From Paraburkholderia atlantica (GTDB lineage Bacteria > Pseudomonadota > Gammaproteobacteria > Burkholderiales > Burkholderiaceae): a stretch of 64,000 bases of DNA. Of the stretch, positions 8,350-17,120 are shown piece after piece; position 1 is the first letter of the stretch; each line of letters starts with the position of its first letter. The notes beneath the pieces were generated by a model, which ran no database searches, was not told where the DNA came from, and saw nothing but the letters and a program-made list of their open reading frames with translations. The translations under genes and the position numbers were made by a program. Where the stretch lies: assembly GCF_009362785.1 (NCBI RefSeq), contig NZ_WHNQ01000032.1, positions 18,654 to 82,653 of the forward strand. Reading direction: 5' to 3'.

Positions 8350-9369
8350 ATGCCGGCTACACGTATGATGATTGCGCGTCGAGCCGGCGTGAGCGTGGCC
8401 ACGGTCGATCGTGTGCTGCGCGACGACCAGGGGGTTCGTCCGGAGACAGCCGAGCGCGTCCATCTCGCGCTGGCCACGTTGCGTGACGAACGCGCAAGCC
8501 GCGGCCGGCCGGCGAAAACCACGTCATTCCGGGTCGCTTTCGTCTTACCGCAAATCAACTCCCGCTTTCTCGATCAGGTCGAGCGCGATATTGCGCTGTC
8601 CGCCAGCTTCTTTCGCGAGCATCGTCTCGTCTCGTCGTTCTATCGTTGCGACCTGTCCAGCCAGCGCGACGCAACATCGCTCGCACAGCAACTGATCGAC
8701 TATGACGCGCTCGTGCTCGTGCCGCTCGACTACCCGTGGGTCGAGCGAATGATCCAGGACATGACCGATGCGAATGTGCCGGTCGTCACCGTCTTTTCGG
8801 ATTTACCGTCGAGTGCGCGGGCTGCGTATGTCGGCGTCGATAACCGGATCGCTGGAAGAACGGCGGGTCTGCTGATGGGACGCTTCGTGGGCGCGCGCAT
8901 CGGCACGGTCGCGGTGCTGTCGGCGTCGTCGCGTTTGCACGATCAGCTGGAGCGTCGTACGGGCTTCTCCCAGGTTCTCGAGGAAGACTTTCGCAACCTG
9001 CGCTGGCTGACCGAGCCCGACTTCGCCGAGGACGACGACAGCGCCGGTCTTGCTGTGCAAGGGCTGATGGCGGGGCACCCCGATCTCGTCGGCGTGTATG
9101 TGACGGGTGGTGGCATTTCCGGCATCGCATCGACGTTGCAGGAATCGGGTGACAAGACGCGCGTCGTGCTGATCGGCCACGAGTGCACGGCCGACACTCG
9201 GGCGCAACTGTCGGAGCGGGCGATCGACGTCATCCTCGATCAGGATGTGCGCGGCATCGTCCATTGCGCGGGGCTCGCCGCCATCAATTTACTGAACGAC
9301 GTGCGCGGCGTGCTCGCCATTCCGACGCCCGAAACCCGTATTTATCTTCGTGAGAATGCGCATGCCTGA
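8350..9369 (+). CDS. LacI-family transcriptional regulator of the polyol/ketose operon
   Basis: A 339-aa LacI-type regulator. The start at 8350 is chosen because GGAGGAG lies seven bases upstream; a longer frame from 8254 would cross the operator palindromes. The helix-turn-helix is at the N-terminus (ARRAGVSVATVDRVLRDDQG), with Asp-Arg where many LacI proteins have Ser-Arg, a form common in the subgroup with periplasmic-binding-protein-type ligand domains. Residues from about 60 form that sugar-binding domain. It sits just upstream of, and in line with, the ABC transporter and DhaLK genes, so it most likely represses them and is relieved by the transported substrate or its phosphate. Confidence 0.92.
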   Translation: MPATRMMIARRAGVSVATVDRVLRDDQGVRPETAERVHLALATLRDERASRGRPAKTTSFRVAFVLPQINSRFLDQVERDIALSASFFREHRLVSSFYRCDLSSQRDATSLAQQLIDYDALVLVPLDYPWVERMIQDMTDANVPVVTVFSDLPSSARAAYVGVDNRIAGRTAGLLMGRFVGARIGTVAVLSASSRLHDQLERRTGFSQVLEEDFRNLRWLTEPDFAEDDDSAGLAVQGLMAGHPDLVGVYVTGGGISGIASTLQESGDKTRVVLIGHECTADTRAQLSERAIDVILDQDVRGIVHCAGLAAINLLNDVRGVLAIPTPETRIYLRENAHA

Positions 9370-9484
9370 AGCTCGCGACACGCGGACGGCTCGCTGAGTC
9401 TGCCAGAGCTCTAAATACAGCGTCCGGCGCATGGGCGCTGTCTGTCATCAGGTTGGAGACCCGACGGAGACAAGGAGAAGAGAC

Positions 9485-10816
9485 ATGGTACGTCTTACGA
9501 CAGCAAGGGTAATCGCGGCGCTGCTGGCGTCGCTGGGGCTGAGCTTCGGATCGGCGGCACACGCGCAGGGCAAGCAGTTGACGTTATGTTGGGCTGCATG
9601 GGACCCCGCCAATGCACTCGTCGAATTGTCGAAAGACTTTACGGCGAAAACCGGCATTGCGATGAAATTCGAGTTCGTGCCGTGGACGAGCTACGCGGAC
9701 CGCTTTATCAATGAACTCAATTCGCACGGAAAACTTTGCGACCTCATCATCGGAGATAGTCAGTGGATTGGCGGTGCCGCGGTCAATGGGCACTACGTGA
9801 AGCTCAATGATTTCTTCGACAAGAACAAGATTTCGATGAACGATTTCGTGCCGGCGACCGTCGTCGGCTACTCGGAATGGCCCAAGAACACGCCGAATTA
9901 TTGGGCGCTGCCCGCAATGGCGGACGCCGTCGGCTGGACGTATCGCAAGGACTGGTTTGCAAGGCCCGAACTGCGCGCGGAGTTCAAACAGAAGTACAAG
10001 CGCGAACTCGAACCGCCCACTACGATGGATGAGCTCAAGCAGACAGCCGAGTTCTTTCAGGGCCGAAAGATCGACGGCAAAACCGTGTATGGCGTGTATA
10101 TCTTCACAGAGCGCGGTTCGGAAGGGATCACGATGGGCGTGACCAACATGCTCTATAACTTTGGCTTTGAATACGAGGACCCGAAGAAGCCTTATCGCCT
10201 GGACGGCTTCGTGAATTCGCCAGGCGCCATCAAGGGGCTCGAATTCTACAAGGCGCTTTACAAGTGTTGCACGGCGCCGGGCATGACGAACGCCTACATG
10301 CAGGAAGGGCTCGATGCGTTCAAGTCTGGCCAGGTCGCGATGCAGATGAACTGGTTTGCCTTCTTCCCCGGACTGTACAAGGACCCGAATGTCGGCGGCG
10401 ACAAGATCGGCTTCTTCGTCAATCCAAAAGAAACGAAACAGTTCACACAGCTCGGCGGGCAAGGCATTTCCGTCGTGTCGTACTCAGACCACAAGACTGA
10501 CGCGCTCGAATACATCAAGTGGTTTGCGCAGCCCGATGTGCAGAAGAAGTGGTGGCAACTCGGCGGCTACTCGGCGGCGAAGTCAGTGGTAGATGCGCCG
10601 GACTTTCCGAAGAGCGCGCCATTTGCGCCTACATTCCTGAAGTCGATGGCGATCGTCAAAGACTTCTGGGCCGAGCCCGCGTATGCCGAGCTGCTGCTCG
10701 ACATGCAAAAGCGCGTGCACGACTATGTGGTTGCCGATAAAGGCACCTCGAAGGAAGCGCTCGATCTGCTCGTCAAGGACTGGAACAAGGTCTTCAAGGC
10801 TGAAGGGAAGAACTAG
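9485..10816 (+). CDS. ABC transporter solute-binding protein (carbohydrate, family 1)
   Basis: A 443-aa periplasmic binding protein. The ATG at 9485 follows AAGGAGAAG; a cleavable signal peptide covers about residues 1-29 (ends SAAHAQG). The mature protein has the two-lobed family 1 fold, with regions such as VPWTSYADRFINELNS and GQVAMQMNWFAFFPG typical of sugar and polyol binders. It is the first transporter gene of the operon, followed by two permeases and two ATPases. The ligand is not fixed by sequence; DhaLK at the end of the operon suggests dihydroxyacetone, glycerol or a four-carbon ketose rather than a hexose. Confidence 0.92.
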   Translation: MVRLTTARVIAALLASLGLSFGSAAHAQGKQLTLCWAAWDPANALVELSKDFTAKTGIAMKFEFVPWTSYADRFINELNSHGKLCDLIIGDSQWIGGAAVNGHYVKLNDFFDKNKISMNDFVPATVVGYSEWPKNTPNYWALPAMADAVGWTYRKDWFARPELRAEFKQKYKRELEPPTTMDELKQTAEFFQGRKIDGKTVYGVYIFTERGSEGITMGVTNMLYNFGFEYEDPKKPYRLDGFVNSPGAIKGLEFYKALYKCCTAPGMTNAYMQEGLDAFKSGQVAMQMNWFAFFPGLYKDPNVGGDKIGFFVNPKETKQFTQLGGQGISVVSYSDHKTDALEYIKWFAQPDVQKKWWQLGGYSAAKSVVDAPDFPKSAPFAPTFLKSMAIVKDFWAEPAYAELLLDMQKRVHDYVVADKGTSKEALDLLVKDWNKVFKAEGKN

Positions 10817-10888
10817 CGTCATTGCACATGGACACGCGGACCGGCAAGCCGATCAATCTTGTCGGTCAGCGACAACAAGGAGTCAGGC

Positions 10889-11845
10889 ATGTTGGCAAAC
10901 AAGCCTTTTCCTCCGGAAGGGTTGCAGACGCAAGCGCAGACGCGCGCTGCCGCACGCCTGCGCGGGCTGTCGGACCGGACGATCGCGTGGCTATTCATTC
11001 TTCCGACTATCGTGCTGCTGCTCGCCATCAACATCTTTCCGTTGATCTGGGCATTGCGGTTGTCGTTCACGAACTTCAAGTCGAACATGCCGAGCGTGCC
11101 CGCGCGCAATGTCGGTATCAGCAATTACACGGACATACTCACCGACGAAGACATCTGGTACGCCATGCAGGTGACGGCGCGCTTCGTGTTCTGGTCGGTC
11201 GGGCTCGAAGTGCTGCTCGGTTTCGGGCTCGCGCTGCTGATCAACCGGCAGTTCCGCGGCCATAGCTTCTGGACCACGCTGATTCTGCTGCCGATGATGC
11301 TTTCGCCCGCTGTGGTCGGCAACTTCTGGACCTTCCTGCTGCAACCGCAAACGGGACTTTTCAACGACATCGTCAGCTTTTTCACGGGCATTGCGCCCAA
11401 CTCGTTCCAGATGATCGGCGACGTGCCGCTCGCGCCGTGGACCATCGTGATGGTCGATACGTGGATGTGGACGCCGTACGTGATGCTGATCTGTCTCGCG
11501 GGATTGCGTTCGATTCCGGACTACATCTACGAAGCGGCCGAAGTGGACCGTGCTTCGCCGTGGCGGCAATTCTGGTCGATCACCTTGCCGATGACCCTGC
11601 CGTTCCTGATGCTTGCGATCCTCTTTCGCGGTATCGAGAACTTCAAGATGTTCGACATGGTGAACCTGCTGACATCAGGCGGCCCGGGCTCCGTAACGGA
11701 AACTGTGTCGATCACGCTCAAGCGCGCTGCGTTCGAGAAGTGGCAGACGGGGTACTCGTCCGCACTGGCGATCATCCTGTTCGTGGTGGTCTTCGGCGCG
11801 GCGAATATCTATGTGAAGGCACTCAACCGGGTGAAACAGCGATGA
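10889..11845 (+). CDS. ABC transporter permease 1 (MalF/UgpA type)
   Basis: A 318-aa inner-membrane permease with six predicted transmembrane segments, beginning at about residue 34 (IAWLFILPTIVLLLAINIFP). The EAA loop that contacts the ATPase is visible (YIYEAAEVDRASPWRQFWSI, about residues 213-232). The start at 10889 is preceded by AAGGAG; a longer TTG-started frame is less likely. Its stop overlaps the next permease start (ATGA), indicating translational coupling. It forms the membrane channel together with permease 2. Confidence 0.93.
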   Translation: MLANKPFPPEGLQTQAQTRAAARLRGLSDRTIAWLFILPTIVLLLAINIFPLIWALRLSFTNFKSNMPSVPARNVGISNYTDILTDEDIWYAMQVTARFVFWSVGLEVLLGFGLALLINRQFRGHSFWTTLILLPMMLSPAVVGNFWTFLLQPQTGLFNDIVSFFTGIAPNSFQMIGDVPLAPWTIVMVDTWMWTPYVMLICLAGLRSIPDYIYEAAEVDRASPWRQFWSITLPMTLPFLMLAILFRGIENFKMFDMVNLLTSGGPGSVTETVSITLKRAAFEKWQTGYSSALAIILFVVVFGAANIYVKALNRVKQR

Positions 11846-12795
11846 CAGACCTTGCGCTTCAACAGTCGGTGGTGGCGGCATCGCCGCGCAGCAAGACGTT
11901 CGCCGCCTTCATCGTTATCGCCTACGCACTGATTGCGGCCCTGCCGATCGTATGGATCATCCTGACGAGCTTCAAGACGCAGGAAGACGCGGTTGCCTAT
12001 CCGCCCGTCGTGGTTTTTCACCCGTCGATGGAGGGCTATGTGAATCTGTTCACCATCCGCTCGCGGCAGACGCCCGAGTTCATCGCGAGCTTGCCACCCG
12101 CTCAAACCTGGTATGACCGCGATGTGCGCAAGCGCAATATGGTGATTGCGGGGCCGTCGAAGGTGTTGCCGCGCTTCGTCAATTCGCTCGTGATCGGCTT
12201 CGGCTCGACCTTCCTGGCGGTTTTTCTCGGCACGCTCGCAGCCTATGCGTTCTCGCGTTTCAGGATTCCGCTTGCCGACGACTTGCTGTTCTTCATTCTG
12301 TCGACGCGGATGATGCCGCCCATCGCCGTCGCGATTCCCATCTTTCTGATGTATCGCGCTCTCGGCCTCTCCGATAGCTACCTCGGCATGATCGTGCTCT
12401 ATACGGCGGTGAACGTGTCGCTCGCGGTTTGGCTGCTCAAAGGATTCATGGACGAAATCCCGCGCGAATATGAGGAAGCAGCCCTCGTCGACGGATATAC
12501 GCGGTTGCAGGCTTTCGTCAAGGTCGTGCTGCCCCAGGCGATCACGGGCATTGCCGCGACGGCCATTTTCTGTCTGATCTTTGCATGGAACGAGTACGCG
12601 TTCGCATTGCTGCTGACGAGCGGCGATGCACAGACGATGCCGCCGTTCATTCCGTTCATCATCGGCGAAGGCGGACAGGACTGGCCGGCCGTCGCGGCCG
12701 CCACGACGCTGTTCGTTCTGCCCATCCTGATCTTTACCGTTGTACTGCGCAAGCATCTGTTGCGCGGGATCACCTTTGGAGCAGTGCGCAAATGA
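11842..12795 (+). CDS. ABC transporter permease 2 (MalG/UgpE type)
   Basis: A 317-aa inner-membrane permease with six predicted membrane segments, the first at about residues 22-43 (FIVIAYALIAALPIVWIILT). The EAA motif (EYEEAALVDGYTRLQAFVKV) lies at about residues 209-228. It overlaps permease 1 by four bases, and its own stop overlaps the start of the following small gene in the same ATGA manner. A periplasmic insertion at about residues 75-110 is longer than in MalG. Partner of permease 1. Confidence 0.93.
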   Translation: MTDLALQQSVVAASPRSKTFAAFIVIAYALIAALPIVWIILTSFKTQEDAVAYPPVVVFHPSMEGYVNLFTIRSRQTPEFIASLPPAQTWYDRDVRKRNMVIAGPSKVLPRFVNSLVIGFGSTFLAVFLGTLAAYAFSRFRIPLADDLLFFILSTRMMPPIAVAIPIFLMYRALGLSDSYLGMIVLYTAVNVSLAVWLLKGFMDEIPREYEEAALVDGYTRLQAFVKVVLPQAITGIAATAIFCLIFAWNEYAFALLLTSGDAQTMPPFIPFIIGEGGQDWPAVAAATTLFVLPILIFTVVLRKHLLRGITFGAVRK

Positions 12796-12986
12796 AAGCC
12801 CAACCTGCCATGCCGCGCCGCCGCCTGTTCCGACGGCGTTACTGTGAGGGCGCATCGACCGTGCTTATCGGCCTCGGCATTGCGATGCTCGTCCAGCCAT
12901 TCACGGTCGATCTCTACACCTGGTCGTTTCCCGTGATTCTAGTGGGCGCACTGGCTTTCGTCGTCACCAGTCACTTCCCGGAGTGA
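12792..12986 (+). CDS. 64-aa membrane protein embedded in the ABC transporter operon
   Basis: An unrecognised small protein that starts within the stop of permease 2 (ATGA overlap) and ends four bases before the first ATPase start. The N-terminus is strongly basic (RRRLFRRRYCEG). It is followed by two predicted membrane segments, roughly residues 22-38 and 45-60, and ends VVTSHFPE. Basic residues before the first segment suggest a cytoplasmic N-terminus. The coupling to the permease implies 1:1 production and a role in transporter assembly, stability or control. Glycerol-type ABC operons of rhizobia also carry a small membrane protein of unknown function, so it may be an analogue; homology is not shown here. 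Confidence 0.75.
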   Translation: MKAQPAMPRRRLFRRRYCEGASTVLIGLGIAMLVQPFTVDLYTWSFPVILVGALAFVVTSHFPE

Positions 12987-12989
12987 GCC

Positions 12990-14105
12990 ATGTCGACGAT
13001 CGTTCTCTCCAACCTTCATAAACGCTTCGGCGCCTTCACTGCGGTGCACGATACGAATCTCACCGTGAGCAACGGCCGCTTCGTCGTGCTGCTCGGACCG
13101 TCCGGCTGCGGCAAAACGACGACGTTGCGCATGATTGCCGGGCTCGAACTGCCGACCTCAGGCCAGATTTTGATCGACGGCGAAGATGTGACGGGATTGC
13201 GGGCGCGTCAACGCGACATTGCGTTTGTGTTTCAGATGTTCGCGCTCTATCCCCATATGACTGTGCGGAACAACATCGCCTTTCCGCTGAAGAACGAAGG
13301 CATTTCGCGCCGTGAGATTGCGGCGCGTGTCGATGCGGCCGCGCATATGCTGCGCATCGAAAGTCTGCTCGACCGAAAGACGGGTGGGCTGTCGGGCGGC
13401 GATCGTCAACGCGTCGCCTTGGGCCGCGCGATTGTCCGGCACCCGAAGGCTTTTCTGATGGACGAGCCGCTGGGCACGCTCGACGCGGATTTCCGCGAAC
13501 TGATGTGCCTTGAGTTGCGCAAGCTGCACAATGCGCTCAACGCAACGACGGTCTACGTGACGCACGACCAACGGGAAGCGATGGCGATGGCCGACGACAT
13601 CGTTGTGATGAGCGGCGGCGAGGTGCTGCAATCCGCGTCGCCGCATCAGGTCTATCACTTCCCAGCGACCGTGTTCGTTGGGAGCTTTATCGGCAGCCCC
13701 CCGATGAATTTTTTGGCCGTGGACGGCGGCGTCGAAGCGGGCGTGGAATCGGTCTCGCTCCGCGGTGTGGCCGTGTCGGTGCCGCGCACTGTTGCATCCG
13801 CCGCGAAAGCGCTGCTTGGCGTGCGGCCCGAGCACGTCGTGATCGACGAGCACAGTGCGTTGCGTGGACGCGTGATTGCCGACGAGTATCTCGGCTCGCA
13901 TCAGATTCTGGTCGTCGAAACCGCGCTCGGCGTGGTGCGCGTGCGGGTCGGCAAGAACGAAGGAAGAGCGGCGGGAGCGCAGGTCGGGTTGTCGTTTCAC
14001 AAGGAGCGCACGCTGATGTACGACGCATCCAGCGGCGTGCTGCTGCCCGGCGCTGTGCGGCAGATGGCCGTCAACGGACGCAGCAACGGAGGCGCTTATG
14101 TCTGA
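12990..14105 (+). CDS. ABC transporter ATP-binding protein 1
   Basis: A 371-aa MalK/UgpC-type ATPase. Walker A is GPSGCGKTT (about residues 34-42), the Q-loop is VFQMFALYPHMT, Walker B is AFLMDEPLGTLD and the switch His is in YVTHDQREAMAM. The signature motif reads LSGGDRQRVALGRA, with Asp where canonical ATPases have Gln. A C-terminal TOBE-like domain starts at about residue 240. It overlaps the second ATPase gene by eight bases. Two different ATPases in one operon suggest a heterodimeric motor. Confidence 0.94.
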   Translation: MSTIVLSNLHKRFGAFTAVHDTNLTVSNGRFVVLLGPSGCGKTTTLRMIAGLELPTSGQILIDGEDVTGLRARQRDIAFVFQMFALYPHMTVRNNIAFPLKNEGISRREIAARVDAAAHMLRIESLLDRKTGGLSGGDRQRVALGRAIVRHPKAFLMDEPLGTLDADFRELMCLELRKLHNALNATTVYVTHDQREAMAMADDIVVMSGGEVLQSASPHQVYHFPATVFVGSFIGSPPMNFLAVDGGVEAGVESVSLRGVAVSVPRTVASAAKALLGVRPEHVVIDEHSALRGRVIADEYLGSHQILVVETALGVVRVRVGKNEGRAAGAQVGLSFHKERTLMYDASSGVLLPGAVRQMAVNGRSNGGAYV

Positions 14106-15117
14106 GATTCGCCTGCATGGGGTGACGAAGCGATTTGGCGATATCGTCGCGGTGGATGATGTGTCGTTCGACGTGAAAGAGGGCGAGTTCGTCGTGTTGC
14201 TCGGGCCGAGCGGCGCGGGCAAGACCACCACGTTGCGGCTGATCGCTGGTCTCGAACGCCCCGACGAAGGCGAGATATTCATCGACGGTGCCGCCGCGAA
14301 GGACATGCATCCGGCGGACCGAGACGTCGCCTTCGTCTTTCAGCAGTATTCGCTGTACCCGCATCTGACGGTGTTTGGCAACCTGGCGTTTCCACTGCGC
14401 TCCCCGCGGCGGCGCGTGAGCGAGGCGGAAGTCACCGCGCGCGTGCAGATGGTCGCGCAGATGCTGCACATCGAGTCGAAACTTGGCAATCTGGCGACGC
14501 ATCTGTCGGGCGGCGAGATGCAGCGAGTCGCCATCGGACGCGCGCTAGTGCGTCAGCCCAAGGTGTTTCTGATGGATGAGCCGCTGTCGTCGCTCGATGC
14601 GAAGTTGCGCGAGGAGATGCGAATCGAACTGAAGCGTCTGCATCGCACGATCGGCGCGACGATCATCTACGTGACGCACGATCAGGTCGAAGCGACCACG
14701 CTTGCGGATCGCATCGGCATACTCGAGCAGGGACGCATCGTGCAGATTGGTGCGCCGCGCGATGTGTATGGCAATCCCGCTTCACTTGGCGCTGCGCAAC
14801 GTCTCGGCTCGCCGCCCATCAACCTGCTGCCGCCCATGTTGTTCGATCCTTCCACGATGCCGGCCGGCGCGTCGACGGTCGCGATCCGGCCTGAAGACAT
14901 CGTGCTGCACGCGCCTGATACGCGCGACGTGATCAATCTTCGCGTGCTTGAATATTCCCCGCTGCGACATCTGCTGATCATGGAGCGCGACGGCACCGCC
15001 ATCGTCGCGACGACCATGACCGAGCGCAATTTCACGCCTGGGCAAACAGTCGGCGTGTCGCTGCCTCCGCGCAGCCTTCTCTATTTCCGCTCCGACGGCA
15101 GGAGGATTCCGGCATGA
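14098..15117 (+). CDS. ABC transporter ATP-binding protein 2
   Basis: A 339-aa MalK/UgpC-type ATPase. Walker A is GPSGAGKTT (about 36-44), the Q-loop is VFQQYSLYPHLT, the signature is LSGGEMQRVAIGRA, Walker B is VFLMDEPLSSLD and the His switch is YVTHDQVEATTL. A TOBE-type C-terminal region follows. As in ATPase 1 the fifth signature residue is not Gln (here Glu). The two proteins are clearly different, so both ATP sites of a heterodimer would carry an acidic residue at this position. The stop overlaps the DhaL start (ATGA). Confidence 0.94.
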   Translation: MSEIRLHGVTKRFGDIVAVDDVSFDVKEGEFVVLLGPSGAGKTTTLRLIAGLERPDEGEIFIDGAAAKDMHPADRDVAFVFQQYSLYPHLTVFGNLAFPLRSPRRRVSEAEVTARVQMVAQMLHIESKLGNLATHLSGGEMQRVAIGRALVRQPKVFLMDEPLSSLDAKLREEMRIELKRLHRTIGATIIYVTHDQVEATTLADRIGILEQGRIVQIGAPRDVYGNPASLGAAQRLGSPPINLLPPMLFDPSTMPAGASTVAIRPEDIVLHAPDTRDVINLRVLEYSPLRHLLIMERDGTAIVATTMTERNFTPGQTVGVSLPPRSLLYFRSDGRRIPA

Positions 15118-15749
15118 ACGGGAAAACGGTCATGGCGTGCATCGAGGCCGCGCATGCGACGCTAAAGAAACACACGGACGAGATCGCCGCGCTCGATCAG
15201 CAGATCGGCGATGGCGATCATATCTTCAACCTGTTGCGGGGCGTCGATGCGCTGCTTGCGATGCGCGCCAATATCGAGGCCGAGGCGTTTGCGCCCGCGC
15301 TGGAACAGGCCGCCTCCAAATTGCTGTCGACGGTGGGCGGTTCGTCGGGGCCGCTGTTTTTTTCGTTGCTGCATGGCATGGCAAAGGCCGCGCAGAACGC
15401 GGACACAATGAGTGTGGAGGACGCGGCGCGGATCTTCGCCGCGGGTGTCGACGCCGTAGCCCAACGCGGCAAAGCCGGCATCCGCAGCAAGACGATGATG
15501 GACGTGCTCATCCCCGTCTCGTCACGCTTCGTGGAACTAGCCGAAGATAGTGCGGCGCCCGAAGCCGTGCTCGATGCGCTGCCGCTGACGGCCGAAGAGG
15601 GCATGCGCGCGACGCGCGACATGCTCGCGACCAAGGGGCGCGCGTCGTTTCTCGGCGAGCGTGCGCGCGGGCACATCGATCCCGGCGCACGGTCGAGCCA
15701 GTTGATGATCAGTGCGATATGCGCGCGGCTCGCGCAGGACAGAGAGTGA
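15114..15749 (+). CDS. dhaL: Dihydroxyacetone kinase subunit DhaL (nucleotide-binding)
   Basis: A 211-aa all-helical nucleotide-binding subunit. The Mg-binding aspartates are visible in DQQIGDGDH (Asp28, Asp33, Asp35), and the glycine-rich GGSSGPLFFSLLHG and GKAGIRSKTMMDVL regions are present. After the motif it reads HIFNLLRG where many DhaL proteins have HGxNM, so it belongs to a side branch. It is coupled to the ATPase gene upstream and followed by DhaK. In E. coli DhaL carries ADP that is rephosphorylated by the PTS protein DhaM; no dhaM is present here, so this pair may use ATP directly, as known for some bacterial DhaKL-type sugar kinases. Substrate: dihydroxyacetone or an erythrulose-like ketose. 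Confidence 0.9.
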   Translation: MNGKTVMACIEAAHATLKKHTDEIAALDQQIGDGDHIFNLLRGVDALLAMRANIEAEAFAPALEQAASKLLSTVGGSSGPLFFSLLHGMAKAAQNADTMSVEDAARIFAAGVDAVAQRGKAGIRSKTMMDVLIPVSSRFVELAEDSAAPEAVLDALPLTAEEGMRATRDMLATKGRASFLGERARGHIDPGARSSQLMISAICARLAQDRE

Positions 15750-15763
15750 AAGGAGCGCAGACC

Positions 15764-16753
15764 ATGAAAAAATTTATCAACCATGTCGACGACTTTCTAA
15801 CTGAGAGCCTTACTGGATTCGCCGCCGCGCATGGTGATCTCGTCGTGCTCGACAACGATCCTGTGTTCGTGCGGCGCAGTACGCTGAAGCCAGGCAAGGT
15901 TGCGCTCGTCTCGGGCGGCGGCTCGGGACACGAGCCTTTGCATATCGGCTTCGTCGGGTACGGGATGCTGGATGCCGCGTGCCCCGGCCAGGTATTCACT
16001 TCGCCGACGCCCGATCAGATGATGGCAGCCGCCAAGGCCGTCGATACGGGCGCGGGAACGCTCTTCATCGTGAAGAACTATTCCGGCGATCTGATGAACT
16101 TCGAAATGGCGTCCGAGATGTCGGAGTTGCCGAATGCGATGGTGTTGATCAACGACGACGTCGCCGTCGAAAACTCCAGTTATACAACGGGGCGGCGCGG
16201 CGTCGCCGGTGCCGTGATCGTCGAGAAACTGGTGGGTAGTCTCGCCGAGAGCGGCGCCAATCTCGAACAATGCAAGGCGTTCGGCGACCGGATCAACAAG
16301 CGTACGGCGTCGATGGGCGTCGCGTTTTCCAGTTGCACGGTGCCCGCGGCGGGCACGCTGACGTTCAAGATCGGCGACGATGAAATCGAGGTCGGCGTTG
16401 GCATTCATGGCGAGCCAGGGCGGCGTCGCGCGCGCTTTGCCACAGCCGATGCGATCGCGGCAGAGCTGCTGACGGCGATCATCGCCGATTTGAAGCCGGG
16501 GAACGGCTCCGAGTTGCTGGTCTTGATCAATGGACTGGGCGGAACGCCGCTCGGGGAACTGTACCTGTTGTTCAATTCCACACGCTCGTGGCTGCACCAG
16601 CGCGGTCTCGCGGTCGCGCGCGTGCAGGTCGGATCGCTTACGACGTCGCTGGAAATGGCCGGCGCGTCGATCACCTTGTGCGTGCTGGACGACGAAATGA
16701 AGCGGCATTGGGATAGCCCGGTGCATACGCCATCGCTCAGATGGGGAATGTAG
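15764..16753 (+). CDS. dhaK: Dihydroxyacetone kinase subunit DhaK (substrate-binding)
   Basis: A 329-aa substrate-binding subunit of normal length. The start at 15764 follows AAGGAG. The GGGSGHEP motif at about residues 51-58 and GIHGEPG with His215 match the residues that bind the ketone; in E. coli DhaK the equivalent His218 forms a hemiaminal with dihydroxyacetone. It ends the operon. With DhaL it would phosphorylate the imported ketose, feeding dihydroxyacetone phosphate or a tetrulose phosphate to central metabolism. Whether the true substrate is C3 or C4 cannot be settled from sequence. Confidence 0.92.
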   Translation: MKKFINHVDDFLTESLTGFAAAHGDLVVLDNDPVFVRRSTLKPGKVALVSGGGSGHEPLHIGFVGYGMLDAACPGQVFTSPTPDQMMAAAKAVDTGAGTLFIVKNYSGDLMNFEMASEMSELPNAMVLINDDVAVENSSYTTGRRGVAGAVIVEKLVGSLAESGANLEQCKAFGDRINKRTASMGVAFSSCTVPAAGTLTFKIGDDEIEVGVGIHGEPGRRRARFATADAIAAELLTAIIADLKPGNGSELLVLINGLGGTPLGELYLLFNSTRSWLHQRGLAVARVQVGSLTTSLEMAGASITLCVLDDEMKRHWDSPVHTPSLRWGM

Positions 16754-16756
16754 CCT

Positions 16757-17078
16757 GTCGCCACATGGCCGTCAGATTTGCGCACGCGGCGGCAGCGGAA
16801 CCGCGCGCGGGCCGCGAGCCGGCGTTAGCGCCCACCAACCCCCCGGCTATCGAGGTGTCGGGCACGGAGCTTGTGCCAGCTCCGCCTTGAAGAACCGTGC
16901 CGGACCTGTTCACCCGCAAGACCGTGCCGTTGTTCATGCCGGCCAGCAAGCCGATGTCGACGGTCGCCGCCGGTCCGGGAGCCGTGCTCGCCGAGCCAAC
17001 AATGTTGAGGTTGCGCACGACGCCTTGGGTGCCGATCACGGCGAACAGGCCCATCACCCGGAAGAACGGCTCCTCCAT
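16757..17078 (-). pseudogene. Remnant of a haemagglutinin-like exoprotein (GLUG repeats)
   Basis: The minus-strand reading is made of GLUG-type repeats seen in large secreted adhesins: VVRNLNIVGSA, then IGLLAGMNNGTVLRVNRSGT, then IAGGLVGANAG. It has no signal peptide, TPS domain or full repeat region, so it is a short relic of a protein normally thousands of residues long. It lies between the end of the DhaLK operon and the inverted-repeat island and marks an edge of rearranged DNA. Confidence 0.6.
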
Positions 17079-17098
17079 GTCTCTCCGACATGGATTAC

Positions 17099-17120
17099 CC
17101 CGCGTCGGCGGGCTTTTTTT
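17099..17120 (+). terminator. Hairpin plus T-tract, possibly left from a lost upstream module
   Basis: CCCGC-gtcg-GCGGG followed by c and seven Ts forms a short intrinsic terminator on the plus strand. The bases after it (TTTGCCTCAA-acATCGA) resemble those after the peptide-gene terminator at 17774-17797 (TCTGCCTCAA-gtATCGA). It may therefore be the tail of a third copy of that module rather than the DhaLK terminator, which would otherwise be about 350 bases late. Confidence 0.55.
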
